A stretch of 64,000 bases of DNA from a bacterium (GTDB lineage: Bacteria > Orphanbacterota > Orphanbacteria > Orphanbacterales > Orphanbacteraceae). The stretch covers positions 547,892 through 611,891 of the forward strand of contig JALGYY010000017.1 of assembly GCA_025782575.1 (NCBI GenBank). The letters run 5' to 3'. Below the pieces are notes generated by a model, which was not told the DNA's origin, did not search any database, and saw nothing but the letters and a program-made list of their open reading frames with translations. Of this stretch, positions 1-8,768 are shown in pieces (positions within the stretch are counted from its first letter, which is position 1; every line of letters starts with the position of its first letter). The translations under genes were made by a program, and so were the position numbers.

Positions 1-573
1 CCCCTCGTCAAGATTTGTAATCAAAGTACCAGTAGCTACGAGGAGTACAGTCGAAATTGTGACATTCGACCAAGACATTTCTTGTCTAACTAGCATAATT
101 AGAACCAAGAACAGTGGGAAGAGATTTGTTAGGGTCATTGTCTGAGAAATGGAGATGTAGTATAGGGCGTAAACGGACAGAACGAAGTTTCCGACAGTCG
201 CGAATAGAAGTACTATTCCGTGAGGGGAGGATAGATGCAATGCTGAAGCCGTAGTTGCAGGCTCCTTCTTTTCAAACATCCGAACGACAAAGGAACCGAG
301 AAAAAGAAAAATGGTGGCCGATCCCAAGATTACAGCGTTGATGGCCCACACAGAGTGATTGGGAGTAGTTAGACCAATTGAAAAGAAACCAAGACTCCAG
401 AGGAAAGCGCATACTATTGCAAGCCCAGCCCCAGTTAGATTCTCAGCCTTTGATCTGCTTGGCGCTGAGCGGCTGCTCTCCCTTTTCAGGAGCCATTGGC
501 GGAATTGCTTATAGCGCTCATAGAAGAACCACACCAATGGTAACACGCCGAGCCATTGGATCCATCCAGGCAT
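1..573 (-). CDS. EamA/DMT-family permease, N-terminal part (cut by window edge)
   Basis: The minus strand is open from an ATG at 573 to base 1 (191 codons) with no stop, so the gene continues outside the window. A strong ribosome binding site (GGGAGGTG) lies just upstream of the ATG. The translation begins MPGWIQWLGVLPLVWFFYER and has a basic linker followed by several hydrophobic segments (for example AIVCAFLWSLGFFSIGL and IVLLFATVGNFVLSVYALYY). The phrase YALYYISISQTMTLTNLFPL is the alternation seen in drug/metabolite transporter (EamA) permeases near a repeat boundary. The likely role is inner-membrane export or exchange of a small metabolite; the substrate cannot be inferred. It lies in the AT-rich island and shares orientation with the next two small genes. 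Confidence 0.7.
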   Translation of the reverse strand, partial: MPGWIQWLGVLPLVWFFYERYKQFRQWLLKRESSRSAPSRSKAENLTGAGLAIVCAFLWSLGFFSIGLTTPNHSVWAINAVILGSATIFLFLGSFVVRMFEKKEPATTASALHLSSPHGIVLLFATVGNFVLSVYALYYISISQTMTLTNLFPLFLVLIMLVRQEMSWSNVTISTVLLVATGTLITNLDEG

Positions 574-927
574 TGCACCTCCCAGTCAACCAATAGGCTG
601 TGCCATCTCCCACGCAATTCGAACTGGACTAGTCGCACGAATAATTGGGTCGAACTCATGCCAATTTGAACAGAAGGCCTCCTGTTAGTCAAGATCAAAC
701 CGTTAGGTTTCAAGAGAGTGTGGCCCGCAGCCTTTGTCCACGGTAGACGCTTGCACTGACTCTCCACACCGTCGGGCATGACGGCGGCTCAATACCGAGA
801 TTGAGGCATATTCTCAGGAGTTGATATTCAACGCTGCTACGTAGTAATCGGATCGAGCGGAAAGTATCACCGCCAAAGCCACTATGCTGCTTTTCGAATG
901 TGTTTGTGAAATTGGGGGATAACCCGT
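574..927. other. Non-coding gap in the island
   Basis: About 350 bases between the permease start and the end of the small ribbon-helix-helix gene. Open frames here (for example 486-779 on the minus strand) overlap the permease out of frame and lack protein-like composition. I looked for integron attC-type core sites because all three flanking small genes share orientation. A single ACCTAAC-like heptamer is present on the minus strand, but I found no properly spaced partner. Nothing else was recognised. Confidence 0.5.
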
Positions 928-1056
928 CTAGGGTAGGTGCTTTCGTAGAATCCTTCTCACGATCTCAGCCTGAGGAGCTCCAGTTTTCTTTGATTCTCTC
1001 TCGAGCTTCTTCGCAAGTGCCAGATCCAGTCTAAAAGTTTTTTCTACAAATGCCAT
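928..1056 (-). CDS. Small ribbon-helix-helix DNA-binding protein (42 aa)
   Basis: A short frame from ATG at 1056 to TAG at 928, encoding MAFVEKTFRLDLALAKKLER and then a helix-turn-helix-like run ending EIVRRILRKHLP. The layout is the ribbon-helix-helix (MetJ/Arc/CopG) minimum: a short beta strand (EKTFRL), helix A (ALAKKLERESKKTG), a turn, and helix B (AEIVRRILRKHL). Such proteins bind DNA as dimers and are often antitoxins or plasmid/island copy regulators. No toxin-like frame is adjacent on either side, so it is either an orphan regulator or half of a decayed toxin-antitoxin pair. An in-frame stop just upstream fixes this ATG as the first possible start. Confidence 0.6.
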   Translation of the reverse strand: MAFVEKTFRLDLALAKKLERESKKTGAPQAEIVRRILRKHLP

Positions 1057-1242
1057 GAAACATCACCATGTATCTACGGGCGATGATGGTAGATAAGAGT
1101 TTCGGATGGCTCGCTGAGAGCTATGTCAAGAATCACGCCCGGAAAGAAAATTTATGTTCCCCATGTTCCACCATCCTTAGCAAATTTCATTTTGTCGCCT
1201 TGAGGGAGATCCCCCTCATCCCCCTCATAGCCTTTTCTCCAA

Positions 1243-1605
1243 TTACTCTCGCGGAAACATTGCGACTACGTTGTCCTCGAACACAGGGCCAGAATTGTAG
1301 TAGCCGGGGTCTACGACAGACACCATTCTTACTGTCCCGTCAGCTGCCTGGAACCAGAGAAAGTGAATATCCGGGCTACCCCACTTCATACTAACCGTAA
1401 CCAGATTACCCCAAGATCCAGGAAGGGAGATCTCTTGAAATTCAGTCATGTTCCGTTTTGTGGGCACAAGGGCCTTCGCTTCCACGAAACCGGTACTCTG
1501 ACCAGCTCCCCGATCAACAAGAAATCCGTTGCCGGCTAGCGCGCCACCAACGGCGCTCACTAGTATCAAAACTGACACGAGGAGGAGAGAACGAGAGAGA
1601 TTCAT
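1243..1605 (-). CDS. Small secreted hypothetical protein (120 aa)
   Basis: The start is ATG at 1605 with a good ribosome binding site (GGGAGA about 7 bases upstream). The first 25 residues form a clear signal peptide (hydrophobic LLLVSVLILVSAVGGALA, small residues before the cut). The mature part is about 95 residues with alternating hydrophobics and WGSPDIHFLWFQAADG, suggesting a compact beta-rich extracytoplasmic domain. I do not recognise the family. It has no cysteines, lipobox or membrane anchor, so it is predicted to be released to the periplasm or outside. It runs in the same direction as the two genes to its left and divergently from the recombinase. Confidence 0.6.
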   Translation of the reverse strand: MNLSRSLLLVSVLILVSAVGGALAGNGFLVDRGAGQSTGFVEAKALVPTKRNMTEFQEISLPGSWGNLVTVSMKWGSPDIHFLWFQAADGTVRMVSVVDPGYYNSGPVFEDNVVAMFPRE

Positions 1606-1989
1606 TGTATTTCTCCCATCTGGTTAACAGTTGCTGAGCAATAAGGCTGCGATCGGTCACACTAGGTACTTCTAAACTACAGAAATACTTATATAGAAGT
1701 ATTACTTTACAGCTTTGGACATACAGAGCAAATCAGTTGTCGTCGGTGATTGAACTGAATCACACCTCACAGCGTCGTCGAATGGAAGTTGCGATGTGGC
1801 ACTCCCGCATTGTGATTCCTGCCCACAAGCGTGACATGAACCCTGCTATCCAGGAGAAGGCTTAAGAAGGCCATTCTCTTGAGAATTGACACGGCTTGGG
1901 CTAGCTGAGCTGCCCAAAATTGCCACAAATCTAAGCGCGGTGTCACCGCACTACACAATTCGACCACATATTTAAACTTTACGATCAGA
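1606..1989. other. Divergent intergenic region with inverted repeats
   Basis: About 380 bases separate the secreted-protein gene (minus) from the recombinase gene (plus). Two short perfect inverted repeats are visible: AATACTT-6 nt-AAGTATT at 1684-1703 and ATTCTC-TT-GAGAAT at 1873-1886. The second abuts a consensus -35-like TTGACA at 1886-1891, but no convincing -10 sits 16-18 bases downstream of it. These could be regulator or recombinase arm sites for the divergent promoters. No gene is supported here. Confidence 0.4.
1684..1703. repeat. Perfect 7-bp inverted repeat, possible operator
   Basis: AATACTT and AAGTATT arms are separated by ATATAG. The site lies about 80 bases upstream of the secreted-protein gene and about 290 upstream of the recombinase. 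It is AT-rich and has no T-tract for termination, so a protein-binding site fits better than a terminator. The local ribbon-helix-helix protein is an obvious but unproven candidate ligand. Confidence 0.35.
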
Positions 1990-3129
1990 ATGGAGACTGG
2001 ATACATAGATATCGCAAACACGAAACATATGTTTCAGCGAGCTAGAGCTCGATTCATGGCAGATCAAAATGTGAGTGAGAGAAATAAAGAGATTGTTGGG
2101 AAATTTCTGCGTGATGCAGCGCTTGGTAAGACGATCAGAGGGCGGGCCAGGACGAAGATTGGATCCTCTAGACTGACAAACTACATAAGCCATCTCTATC
2201 ACTTGATGGGATACCTCGACAAAGATCTAGATGCTGTTACTCAGGAAGACATGGAGAAGTTCGTCGAAGCGATTGAGAACGATGAAATCCGTTCCCGCTC
2301 ACGAAGGGTAATGGGAAATCAGATTGATGTGAGTGGAGAGCCGTTGAGCTCTCGGTACAAGGTTGATGTGAAGGTCACAGTGAAGAAATTTTACAAGTGG
2401 TTATTAGGCGATTGCCGGCAATATCCTCCGCTGGTTGAGTGGATTGATACATTTTCAGAACCAAAAGATGTTCCAGCCCTCTCCGAAATGGAAGTTGATC
2501 GTCTTGTGAGCTTGGCCCGCACACCTGAACAGCGTGCGATCATTCAAGTTCTTTTTGATGGAGGGCTTCGAATAGGCGAACTCCTGAATGTCCGGCTGCA
2601 TCATGTCACTCGCAGGAGTCTTGAAGTATCTGGTGTGACTCGTCATTGCTTTGTGATTTGGATTCCATTCTCGAAGACCCTTCGAAGGGCAGTGGCTCTT
2701 CCGATGAGTAGCACCTCAAAGTGGATTCATCTTTGGCTCGAGTATCATCCGGCCAATCCGAGGATTGCAGATGATGGACGTATTGAAGCAGAGGAATCTC
2801 AAGCGCCGTTGTTTCCTGTCCCCGCGTCATATGTGAGAAGCTTTCTTGGAAAGCTCGGCCGTACGGCAATCAAGAAGAGAGTTTATCCCCATCTCCTGAG
2901 ACACAGCTCCGCCACATATTGGGCCAATAAGTTGCCGTACTTCAAATTCTGTAAACGTTTTGGTTGGACGATGACGAGCAAGATGCCCCAACGGTATATC
3001 GACAGGCAGGGTGTTGACGAACTCAGCGTGATTGAACTTCACCTAAAGGATGAAGGCAATAAGCTACACCAGGAGAAGGAAGCACTCCTTAGAGAACTCG
3101 CTTTGCTTCGCGCTGGAAAGAGGGCTTGA
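1990..3129 (+). CDS. Tyrosine recombinase/integrase of the island
   Basis: 379-residue site-specific recombinase. The N-terminal half (about 25-150) fits a SAM-like core-binding domain. The catalytic half contains the expected residues: Arg194 (GGLRIGEL), the beta-hairpin Lys229 (PFSKTLRR), the HLLRH box with His301 and Arg304, Trp326 in the sixth position (FGWTMTSKMP) and the nucleophile Tyr336 (QRYIDR). The all-present set argues that it is active. The W-TSKMP-RY-R spacing resembles recombinases common in archaea and candidate phyla rather than IntI or XerC/D. The C-terminal tail (about 345-379) is a charged coiled coil. There is no clear ribosome binding site before the ATG, so an internal start is possible. 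It probably mobilised the surrounding island. Confidence 0.9.
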   Translation: METGYIDIANTKHMFQRARARFMADQNVSERNKEIVGKFLRDAALGKTIRGRARTKIGSSRLTNYISHLYHLMGYLDKDLDAVTQEDMEKFVEAIENDEIRSRSRRVMGNQIDVSGEPLSSRYKVDVKVTVKKFYKWLLGDCRQYPPLVEWIDTFSEPKDVPALSEMEVDRLVSLARTPEQRAIIQVLFDGGLRIGELLNVRLHHVTRRSLEVSGVTRHCFVIWIPFSKTLRRAVALPMSSTSKWIHLWLEYHPANPRIADDGRIEAEESQAPLFPVPASYVRSFLGKLGRTAIKKRVYPHLLRHSSATYWANKLPYFKFCKRFGWTMTSKMPQRYIDRQGVDELSVIELHLKDEGNKLHQEKEALLRELALLRAGKRA

Positions 3130-3512
3130 GATTCCTATTAATCGGGAGGATGCTCGTTTCAGTGCGATCTGCAGGTTGGGTTCCCTTCCAAGCTACGGGT
3201 TTCCGGAGACGCCGTCGCCGCCGCCTGAAAATCTGTGTAGCTCATTCCGGAAAAGAGGGAAATACTCAGACAAATAATCGCTTACCTTCGAAGCTGGAGT
3301 GTCTAATCTGGAACAGTCTACTTGACGGGAAGGCTTACGGCCAGAGTGATAGTCAGCCTCAAGAGACAGTATCTGGTTGAGATTGCAAAGCCTATGTGAT
3401 TTGATGCTCTGGTTAGTCGTGCTGGTATGTAATTCTCAGCCCAGAGGGCCTACGGTGAAAAACGTTTGCACCAAGTACATATTGTGGCTTTAGGCCATAG
3501 GGACAATCTGTC
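3130..3512. other. Gap between recombinase and restriction-modification gene
   Basis: About 380 bases without a supportable gene. The two overlapping short plus-strand frames (3050-3277, 3126-3380) read mainly through the recombinase tail and an arginine-rich run and do not look like protein. No hairpin with a T-tract was seen. The restriction-modification promoter presumably lies here, but I cannot point to its hexamers. Confidence 0.4.
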
Positions 3513-6500
3513 GTGCCTCCCCATCAACTAAACCTATCATTTGGCTCTGTATTAAATAGCAATCTACTCTCAAATCACTGGTTAGATCATAGGCTACAAC
3601 TTGAGCCGGAATGGTTTGAGACGCGAGATAATGCACGTCAGGTACTTCAAGCTGTTGAAGACTTGTGGCTGAAACAGGAGTCTCGAGTATCTCTGTATGG
3701 AGATGAGCAGGGATTAGAAGTAGCATTTATTCAACCAATACTGCAATTACTCGGCTGGCATTTCAAGTACCAGACTTTTCTTGATCGGCGAGAGCCTGAC
3801 TACGCTCTCTTTGCAAGTGACGATGATCTGGGTTCAGCACTCGCTGCCGGCCGCAAATCACCAAACTTCTGGAAGCCTGCGATTATCGTTGCAGATGCAA
3901 AAGCCTGGAGTATTAGTCTTGACCGGCCTCGAAAAGTCAAGAGCAAGCGAGAATACCCGCCTCAACAAATCGAGTGGTACCTTGATCGGAGTAGGTGTGA
4001 TTTCGGAATGCTCACGAATGGTAGGTTGTGGAGGCTAGTGCCTCGTGAGCGAGAACCCTTTCAGCCTCGATTTCAGACGTATCTGCAGTTTGATCTCGGC
4101 AGTTTTCTAGAGGAGTGGACCAACCGCGATTCTGGCCCATTCACTGACAGCGACCGTCTTCTAGATGAGTTTCAGACCTTCTTCCTGTTATTTGGACAGC
4201 GCGGCTTCGTAGAGACTGACGGACGTCTGCCCATGATAGAAAGAGCCGTAAAGGGCAGCTCCGAATATCGGCTTGGTGTTAGCGACAAGCTAAAGGAGCG
4301 TGCGTTCGAAGCCCTTAGGCTGACAATCGAAGGCTTCTTGCGATTCCCCGGCAATAGCCTTGATTCAGGAACTGACCTAGAAGAGTGCAGGCGACACGCA
4401 TTCATTCTTTTGTACAGGCTCCTGTTTATTCTCTATGCGGAAGACAGGCAACTCCTGCCTTACAGACTAAATTCTCTGTATACGGAAAACCGGTCCCTCG
4501 GTCGTTTTAGAGATGATGTAGCTTGGTATCTAGATCGCACAAATGATGACGATGAAACCGGTCGCTCTACGGCCGAGCATTATGAGCACCTTCTCGCATT
4601 ATTCGATCTAGTTGATCGCGGGCATAAGAGATATGACGTGCCAGCGTATAATGGGGGCTTGTTCGACAATCACGACAATCCGTTCCTTGAAGAGAAACGT
4701 ATCTCGAACTGGCACATTGCACGGGTCATTGACAAGCTGGGTCGAACCTACGAAGAGGAAAGTCCCGAAGCAGGACTCGTCCGAGTGGATTTCCGAGATT
4801 TGACAATTCAACACCTAGGAGCAATCTACGAGGGGCTCCTCGAACTTCACCCCAAGGTCGCAACACGCCGCATGTCGGTGGTCAAAAGACGTATCAGAGG
4901 AAGGCTAGTGGAAAAGGTAATCCCTTTTGACTCACTGCCGCCGAAGGGGTTTCAAGCAACAGACCTCCAGTATTCGAAGGGTGATATATATCTCGAGACA
5001 CACAAAGGGGAGCGAAGAGCATCCGGTAGTTATTATACGCCAGACCACATTGTGAACCACATAGTTGAACAAACCCTTGGTCCGATCTGCAAGAAAATCT
5101 CTGATGATCTGATGGCGGAGATTGATGCGTTGGAGACTGGGAATGGGGGGGGGAGTGGATGCTCCAAGTTGTCTGCGCTCGAGTCCTCATATCCTGATCG
5201 TGTCCTTCAATTGCGAGTACTCGACCCGGCAATGGGCTCTGGTCACTTTCTGATTGGCGCCTGCCAGTATCTCGCTGAAGAAATCAGCACTCACCCCTGC
5301 TCGTCTGTTGACGGGCTATCTGCCACGGATGATGCCGAAACCACGTTGACGTACTGGAAGCGATTGGTCGTGGAGCGATGTCTCTTCGGTGTTGACATAA
5401 ACCCATTGGCAGTAGAGCTAGCAAAGCTTGCACTTTGGTTGGAAACAGTATCCATCAGCCAACCACTCACGTTTCTGGATCATCACCTACGAGTCGGGAA
5501 TTCACTGATTGGTGGCGCGACAAACAAGCTCGGTGTTCTACCCAACGAGGCTCCCCTTTTTGCTGACAAATTCGAGCAGCAGGTTGCCAACAAAGTCTCA
5601 ATTATCACTTCTCCACTAGTTGAGATAGAAGCGATCCCATCTGACACGGCCAAGGATCTAAAGGAAAAACGATCCTTGCTCACAAAACTCGACCGCTCAA
5701 GGAGACCGTTCATTCAGGTTGCCGACCTCTGGTGCTCATATTTCTCGTCCTCTCCAGCAAGCAGGATAACATCTGCCCAATACCAGGATGCGGTCAGGCT
5801 CATCGATAAGCCTACAAAGTTCAAACGGCTTGCTGAATCCGATTGGTTTCGCAATCACTTGCCCTCCCCGGGGCGATGGGACAGTCAATTCTTCCATTGG
5901 GAGTTTGAATTCCCCGAGGTATTCTTAGCCCCGCGTCCTGGAGACATGCGAGTCGGATTTAATGCGATTATCGGCAACCCGCCCTACGATGTCCTGTCGG
6001 AAAAGGAAACTGGCCATAATCTGACCGCTCTGATAAGTTTTGTGGACTACGAGCAGGCCTACAAACCTTCCAAGTATGGGAAAAACAACCTATATAAACT
6101 TTTTCTCTGTCAGGCAAATCGTCTTATTGCAGAAGGTGGGCGACTTGGGTTCATAGTGCCGATGTCTCTACTTGGAGACAAGCAAGCTGTCGGGCTTCGG
6201 AAGATGCTCGCCGACAGGGGAACGTTTGATGCAATTGAGACCTTCCCACAAAAGGACAACCCTAAGAAGCGAGTGTTCCCTGACGCTAAGCTGTCTACGA
6301 CCATAGTTTTCTATACTCATGGCAAGAGTAGCGGATCAGAGAGAAAGGTTTTTCGTGCGAGACGCCACCCCGCACAATTCATTATGGAAGAATCGCCCGG
6401 GCTCTCTCTCAGCGCTCGCGACATGTTTCTCTATGACCCAGAGAACCTAACTATTGTTGCTTGCCACCAGGCCAGTTGGGACATGGCCATAGAGATGATG

Positions 6501-7325
6501 GATTCTGGACGACTTTGCCGCCTCGCCGATTGCTGTGTCTCTCATCAAGGCGAAGTAAATGAAACAACTGACAGAGGCAAAGGCTTTATCTCTGACGACC
6601 CAAGAGCTGGGCCGCAAGTACTGCGCGGTTCAAATGTTTCCATGTACTTACTCCGCGCAGCCTCACAGGGAGAGCCACTGTTCCTGCTGAAGGAGCTTTT
6701 TCTCAGCATGAAAAGCCGAGGGGCAAGGGTTCAGCACACGCGAGAGCTAAGGCTTGGTTATCAGCGAAGCGCCCCGCAGAATACCTTTCGCAGAATAATC
6801 TCCGCATTGATCCCACCTGACAAGTTTTGCTTTGATACAATAAGCTATATCCCCAAATCTGAATCCAGATTGCCACTGTATTTCCTCCTTGGGTTGCTTA
6901 ACTGTAAGCTAATAGATTGGTACTTTAGACTTGGTAGTTCGAACTCGAAGGTCAATGACTACCAGTTTAAGAATCTCCCTTGCCCGATCTTTAGGAAGAC
7001 CCAGACAGAGCGGGAAACAAGACTCGCGGATCGTATATCCGTCGTTTTGGGAAGTGGCAACACGAAGAAAGCAAGGGATCTTCTCTTCCCTGAAATAGGA
7101 AAGACTCCATATAGTCCGATTATTGCGAACGTCATCGCCCAGACTGCCAAGCTCATTGAGAAATCTGAGAGGATTCGTGGGGCGGTAACACGCGCGGATA
7201 GATCACGGCTTGGGCAGGATTCGCAGCACTTCCAGGATTTTCTTGACGATACTTTTTTTCTACTAGCGGGCCTCTCGGAGACAGAATCGGAGGTTCTTGA
7301 GAGGCATTTGGGGGCCATGCTCTAG
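3513..7325 (+). CDS. Type IIG-like restriction-modification enzyme (nuclease + N6-adenine methyltransferase + specificity region)
   Basis: 1270 residues, the size of fused Eco57I/type IIL enzymes. Starts at GTG 3513 behind AGGGAC; the N-terminal NHWLDHRLQLEPEW fits the usual opening of this family. Residues about 60-170 look like a PD-(D/E)xK nuclease: Glu69, Asp96 (EPDYALF), and Asp128-Ala-Lys130 (VADAKAW). A helical connector leads to the gamma-class methyltransferase: GSYYTP (505-510), SAM motif DPAMGSG (571-577), and the catalytic NPPY tetrad (822-825), which indicates N6-adenine methylation. The C-terminal third ends in a target-recognition-like segment (LLNCKLIDWYFRLGSSNSKV, then FKNLPCP). 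Such enzymes cut and methylate alone. The unusual companion is the DAC-like gene 78 bases downstream. A BREX PglX was considered, but no other brx gene is present and a nuclease motif is. Confidence 0.88.
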   Translation: MPPHQLNLSFGSVLNSNLLSNHWLDHRLQLEPEWFETRDNARQVLQAVEDLWLKQESRVSLYGDEQGLEVAFIQPILQLLGWHFKYQTFLDRREPDYALFASDDDLGSALAAGRKSPNFWKPAIIVADAKAWSISLDRPRKVKSKREYPPQQIEWYLDRSRCDFGMLTNGRLWRLVPREREPFQPRFQTYLQFDLGSFLEEWTNRDSGPFTDSDRLLDEFQTFFLLFGQRGFVETDGRLPMIERAVKGSSEYRLGVSDKLKERAFEALRLTIEGFLRFPGNSLDSGTDLEECRRHAFILLYRLLFILYAEDRQLLPYRLNSLYTENRSLGRFRDDVAWYLDRTNDDDETGRSTAEHYEHLLALFDLVDRGHKRYDVPAYNGGLFDNHDNPFLEEKRISNWHIARVIDKLGRTYEEESPEAGLVRVDFRDLTIQHLGAIYEGLLELHPKVATRRMSVVKRRIRGRLVEKVIPFDSLPPKGFQATDLQYSKGDIYLETHKGERRASGSYYTPDHIVNHIVEQTLGPICKKISDDLMAEIDALETGNGGGSGCSKLSALESSYPDRVLQLRVLDPAMGSGHFLIGACQYLAEEISTHPCSSVDGLSATDDAETTLTYWKRLVVERCLFGVDINPLAVELAKLALWLETVSISQPLTFLDHHLRVGNSLIGGATNKLGVLPNEAPLFADKFEQQVANKVSIITSPLVEIEAIPSDTAKDLKEKRSLLTKLDRSRRPFIQVADLWCSYFSSSPASRITSAQYQDAVRLIDKPTKFKRLAESDWFRNHLPSPGRWDSQFFHWEFEFPEVFLAPRPGDMRVGFNAIIGNPPYDVLSEKETGHNLTALISFVDYEQAYKPSKYGKNNLYKLFLCQANRLIAEGGRLGFIVPMSLLGDKQAVGLRKMLADRGTFDAIETFPQKDNPKKRVFPDAKLSTTIVFYTHGKSSGSERKVFRARRHPAQFIMEESPGLSLSARDMFLYDPENLTIVACHQASWDMAIEMMDSGRLCRLADCCVSHQGEVNETTDRGKGFISDDPRAGPQVLRGSNVSMYLLRAASQGEPLFLLKELFLSMKSRGARVQHTRELRLGYQRSAPQNTFRRIISALIPPDKFCFDTISYIPKSESRLPLYFLLGLLNCKLIDWYFRLGSSNSKVNDYQFKNLPCPIFRKTQTERETRLADRISVVLGSGNTKKARDLLFPEIGKTPYSPIIANVIAQTAKLIEKSERIRGAVTRADRSRLGQDSQHFQDFLDDTFFLLAGLSETESEVLERHLGAML

Positions 7326-7403
7326 TACTGATGCGGATCTTCACCCCCTGCCTGGTGGCAAGGCGGAGAAAGTAGGCTGGGCTTGTTGGGAAAAGAGGAT
7401 TAA

Positions 7404-8582
7404 GTGGAAGAAGATCAATTCCGGCAAGTCATTGGCAGTTCGCTTGTTCCTATGCTAGGTGCAACAGTGGGAGGCAACAGCCTGACCAACCAGATATCGG
7501 GGCGAAGAGTCTCATATATTGATCCATCCCGCATTTCGGTCCGCCCCGAACCCAACACGCAATACAAAATTATTCTTGAGAGGAGTCAAAAATTCTCCAA
7601 GACCGAAAAACGCCTGGCAGGGGAGTTCATGCTGGAACTTGCAAGGATTTCGCGGTCCTCCAATGTTCACTTTAATGAGTTGCTAAAGAATCTACCACGG
7701 CGGGTTATTGCGCAGCATCTTAGTGGGGGTCAGGTCCTATTGTCAACCTTGGAGATGCTTGAAGGCTGGGCGGCGAGGACATATGAGGGGCAGCGGATCA
7801 CGGCCGCCATTGGGATTCGTAGGGATAGTAGTAATGGAAGTGTCAGTCTTGACGAGTTCTCTAGGGCTGAGTTCGCTCCCGTGGTTACAAATGGCTTCGA
7901 CACCATCTTAGTACTTGGATCAAACGGCCGGATAGATTCCATTCAACAACTGGATGATGCTTCAGAAGCTGGCTTTGGACCATACCGGTTGGCCCAAATC
8001 GCCTCATGGACTGCCACGACAGGGCGTTGCTGTGCTGTGCTAAATCGGCATGGTGAAATCCTTTTGTTCCACGGCGGGGATTTGCGATTTGCCAAGCGAG
8101 CGGGCTCCTGGTTGCACTACACTCATGAAGTGGTTGTGCGCCGAATGTCGCCACCGAATAGGACAGATCTACGCCGTGCTCTGTATGACAGTTTTTTGGA
8201 CGTGTCATTCGCACGTACTGGAGGTTGTATTGGCGTATTATTGTCGAATTCCAGGATCAGTAATTATGCAAGCGCCTCAGATCGTCTTGGCATTGGCGCG
8301 ACCGTGAAAAGCCGCCTCTTCGACGAAGCGATCGGAGCCAATTTCCAAACCCTCGACAGACGATTTAGGCAGGAACTTCTTGCTCTCGATGGGGCCATGA
8401 TTCTTGATCACAGAGGAGGCGTCCTGGCCGTTGGAGCGATCGTAGAGATCCAGGCCGGAAGTGCTGGTGGTGGACGATTGGCCGCAGCTCAAAGACTCAG
8501 CGAAGGAGGTCTTGGAATCAAAATATCTGAGGATGGAGGTATCAAGGGATTTCGAGATCGTTCGGAAGTATTTGTCGTTTAG
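7404..8582 (+). CDS. DisA/diadenylate-cyclase-fold protein with degenerate active site, partner of the RM enzyme
   Basis: 392 residues from GTG 7404 (ribosome site AAAGAGG). The C-terminal ~135 residues resemble the DAC fold of DisA/CdaA: an entry helix ALYDSFLDVSFARTGGCIGV (260-279), the DGA motif at 329-331 (LALDGAMILDHRGGVLAVGA), and a region matching TRHRAA...SE...VSEETG but reading GGGRLAAAQRLSE (355-367), then KISEDGGI (373-380). In active cyclases the second motif is T-R-H-R; here only the last Arg (358) survives, so cyclic-di-AMP synthesis is doubtful. A nucleotide-sensing role, as proposed for DAC-derived sensor domains in conflict systems, is the alternative. Residues 1-250 look like a second mixed alpha/beta domain I cannot name. 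The tandem layout suggests co-transcription with the RM gene. Confidence 0.6.
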   Translation: MEEDQFRQVIGSSLVPMLGATVGGNSLTNQISGRRVSYIDPSRISVRPEPNTQYKIILERSQKFSKTEKRLAGEFMLELARISRSSNVHFNELLKNLPRRVIAQHLSGGQVLLSTLEMLEGWAARTYEGQRITAAIGIRRDSSNGSVSLDEFSRAEFAPVVTNGFDTILVLGSNGRIDSIQQLDDASEAGFGPYRLAQIASWTATTGRCCAVLNRHGEILLFHGGDLRFAKRAGSWLHYTHEVVVRRMSPPNRTDLRRALYDSFLDVSFARTGGCIGVLLSNSRISNYASASDRLGIGATVKSRLFDEAIGANFQTLDRRFRQELLALDGAMILDHRGGVLAVGAIVEIQAGSAGGGRLAAAQRLSEGGLGIKISEDGGIKGFRDRSEVFVV

Positions 8583-8650
8583 CATTCCCTAATCTTGTCG
8601 TCCGTGAGATTGACGCGAAAACGCGTTTCCACCATTTCTCCAAAACCGAG

Positions 8651-8690
8651 GATAGCTCGGGATAACTCCAGATAATTCGGGATCACTCCA
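8651..8690. repeat. Two-copy 20-bp direct tandem repeat
   Basis: Copies at 8651-8670 and 8671-8690 share 17 of 20 bases; the common core is GATA..TCGGGAT.ACTCCA. Adjacent directly repeated motifs near an element end are compatible with recombinase arm-type sites. They could equally be an iteron-like remnant or chance duplication. Confidence 0.5.
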
Positions 8691-8768
8691 GACAACAGCC
8701 AACTCATTGCCTCTCAAACTCCTACAAACATAAGACCCGCGCCATCAACCGGTTACAGAATCAACATC

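Noticed and set aside
486-779. 97-codon minus-strand frame
   Set aside because: It overlaps the permease gene out of frame and has no ribosome site; composition is not protein-like.
1-3129. Integron-like layout: several small minus-strand genes next to a divergent tyrosine recombinase
   Set aside because: The recombinase lacks IntI-specific features and I found no paired attC core sites; one isolated ACCTAAC heptamer is not enough.
3513-7325. BREX PglX methyltransferase
   Set aside because: A nuclease motif is present at the N-terminus and no other BREX gene (pglZ, brxC, brxL) is in the window, so a type IIG-like enzyme fits better.
7404-8582. Active DisA-type diadenylate cyclase
   Set aside because: The T-R-H-R loop is degenerate (GGGR), so catalysis cannot be claimed from sequence; the call is kept as DAC-fold with uncertain activity.
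8651-8690. CRISPR repeat
   Set aside because: Only two adjacent copies without spacers and no cas genes; a simple tandem duplication.
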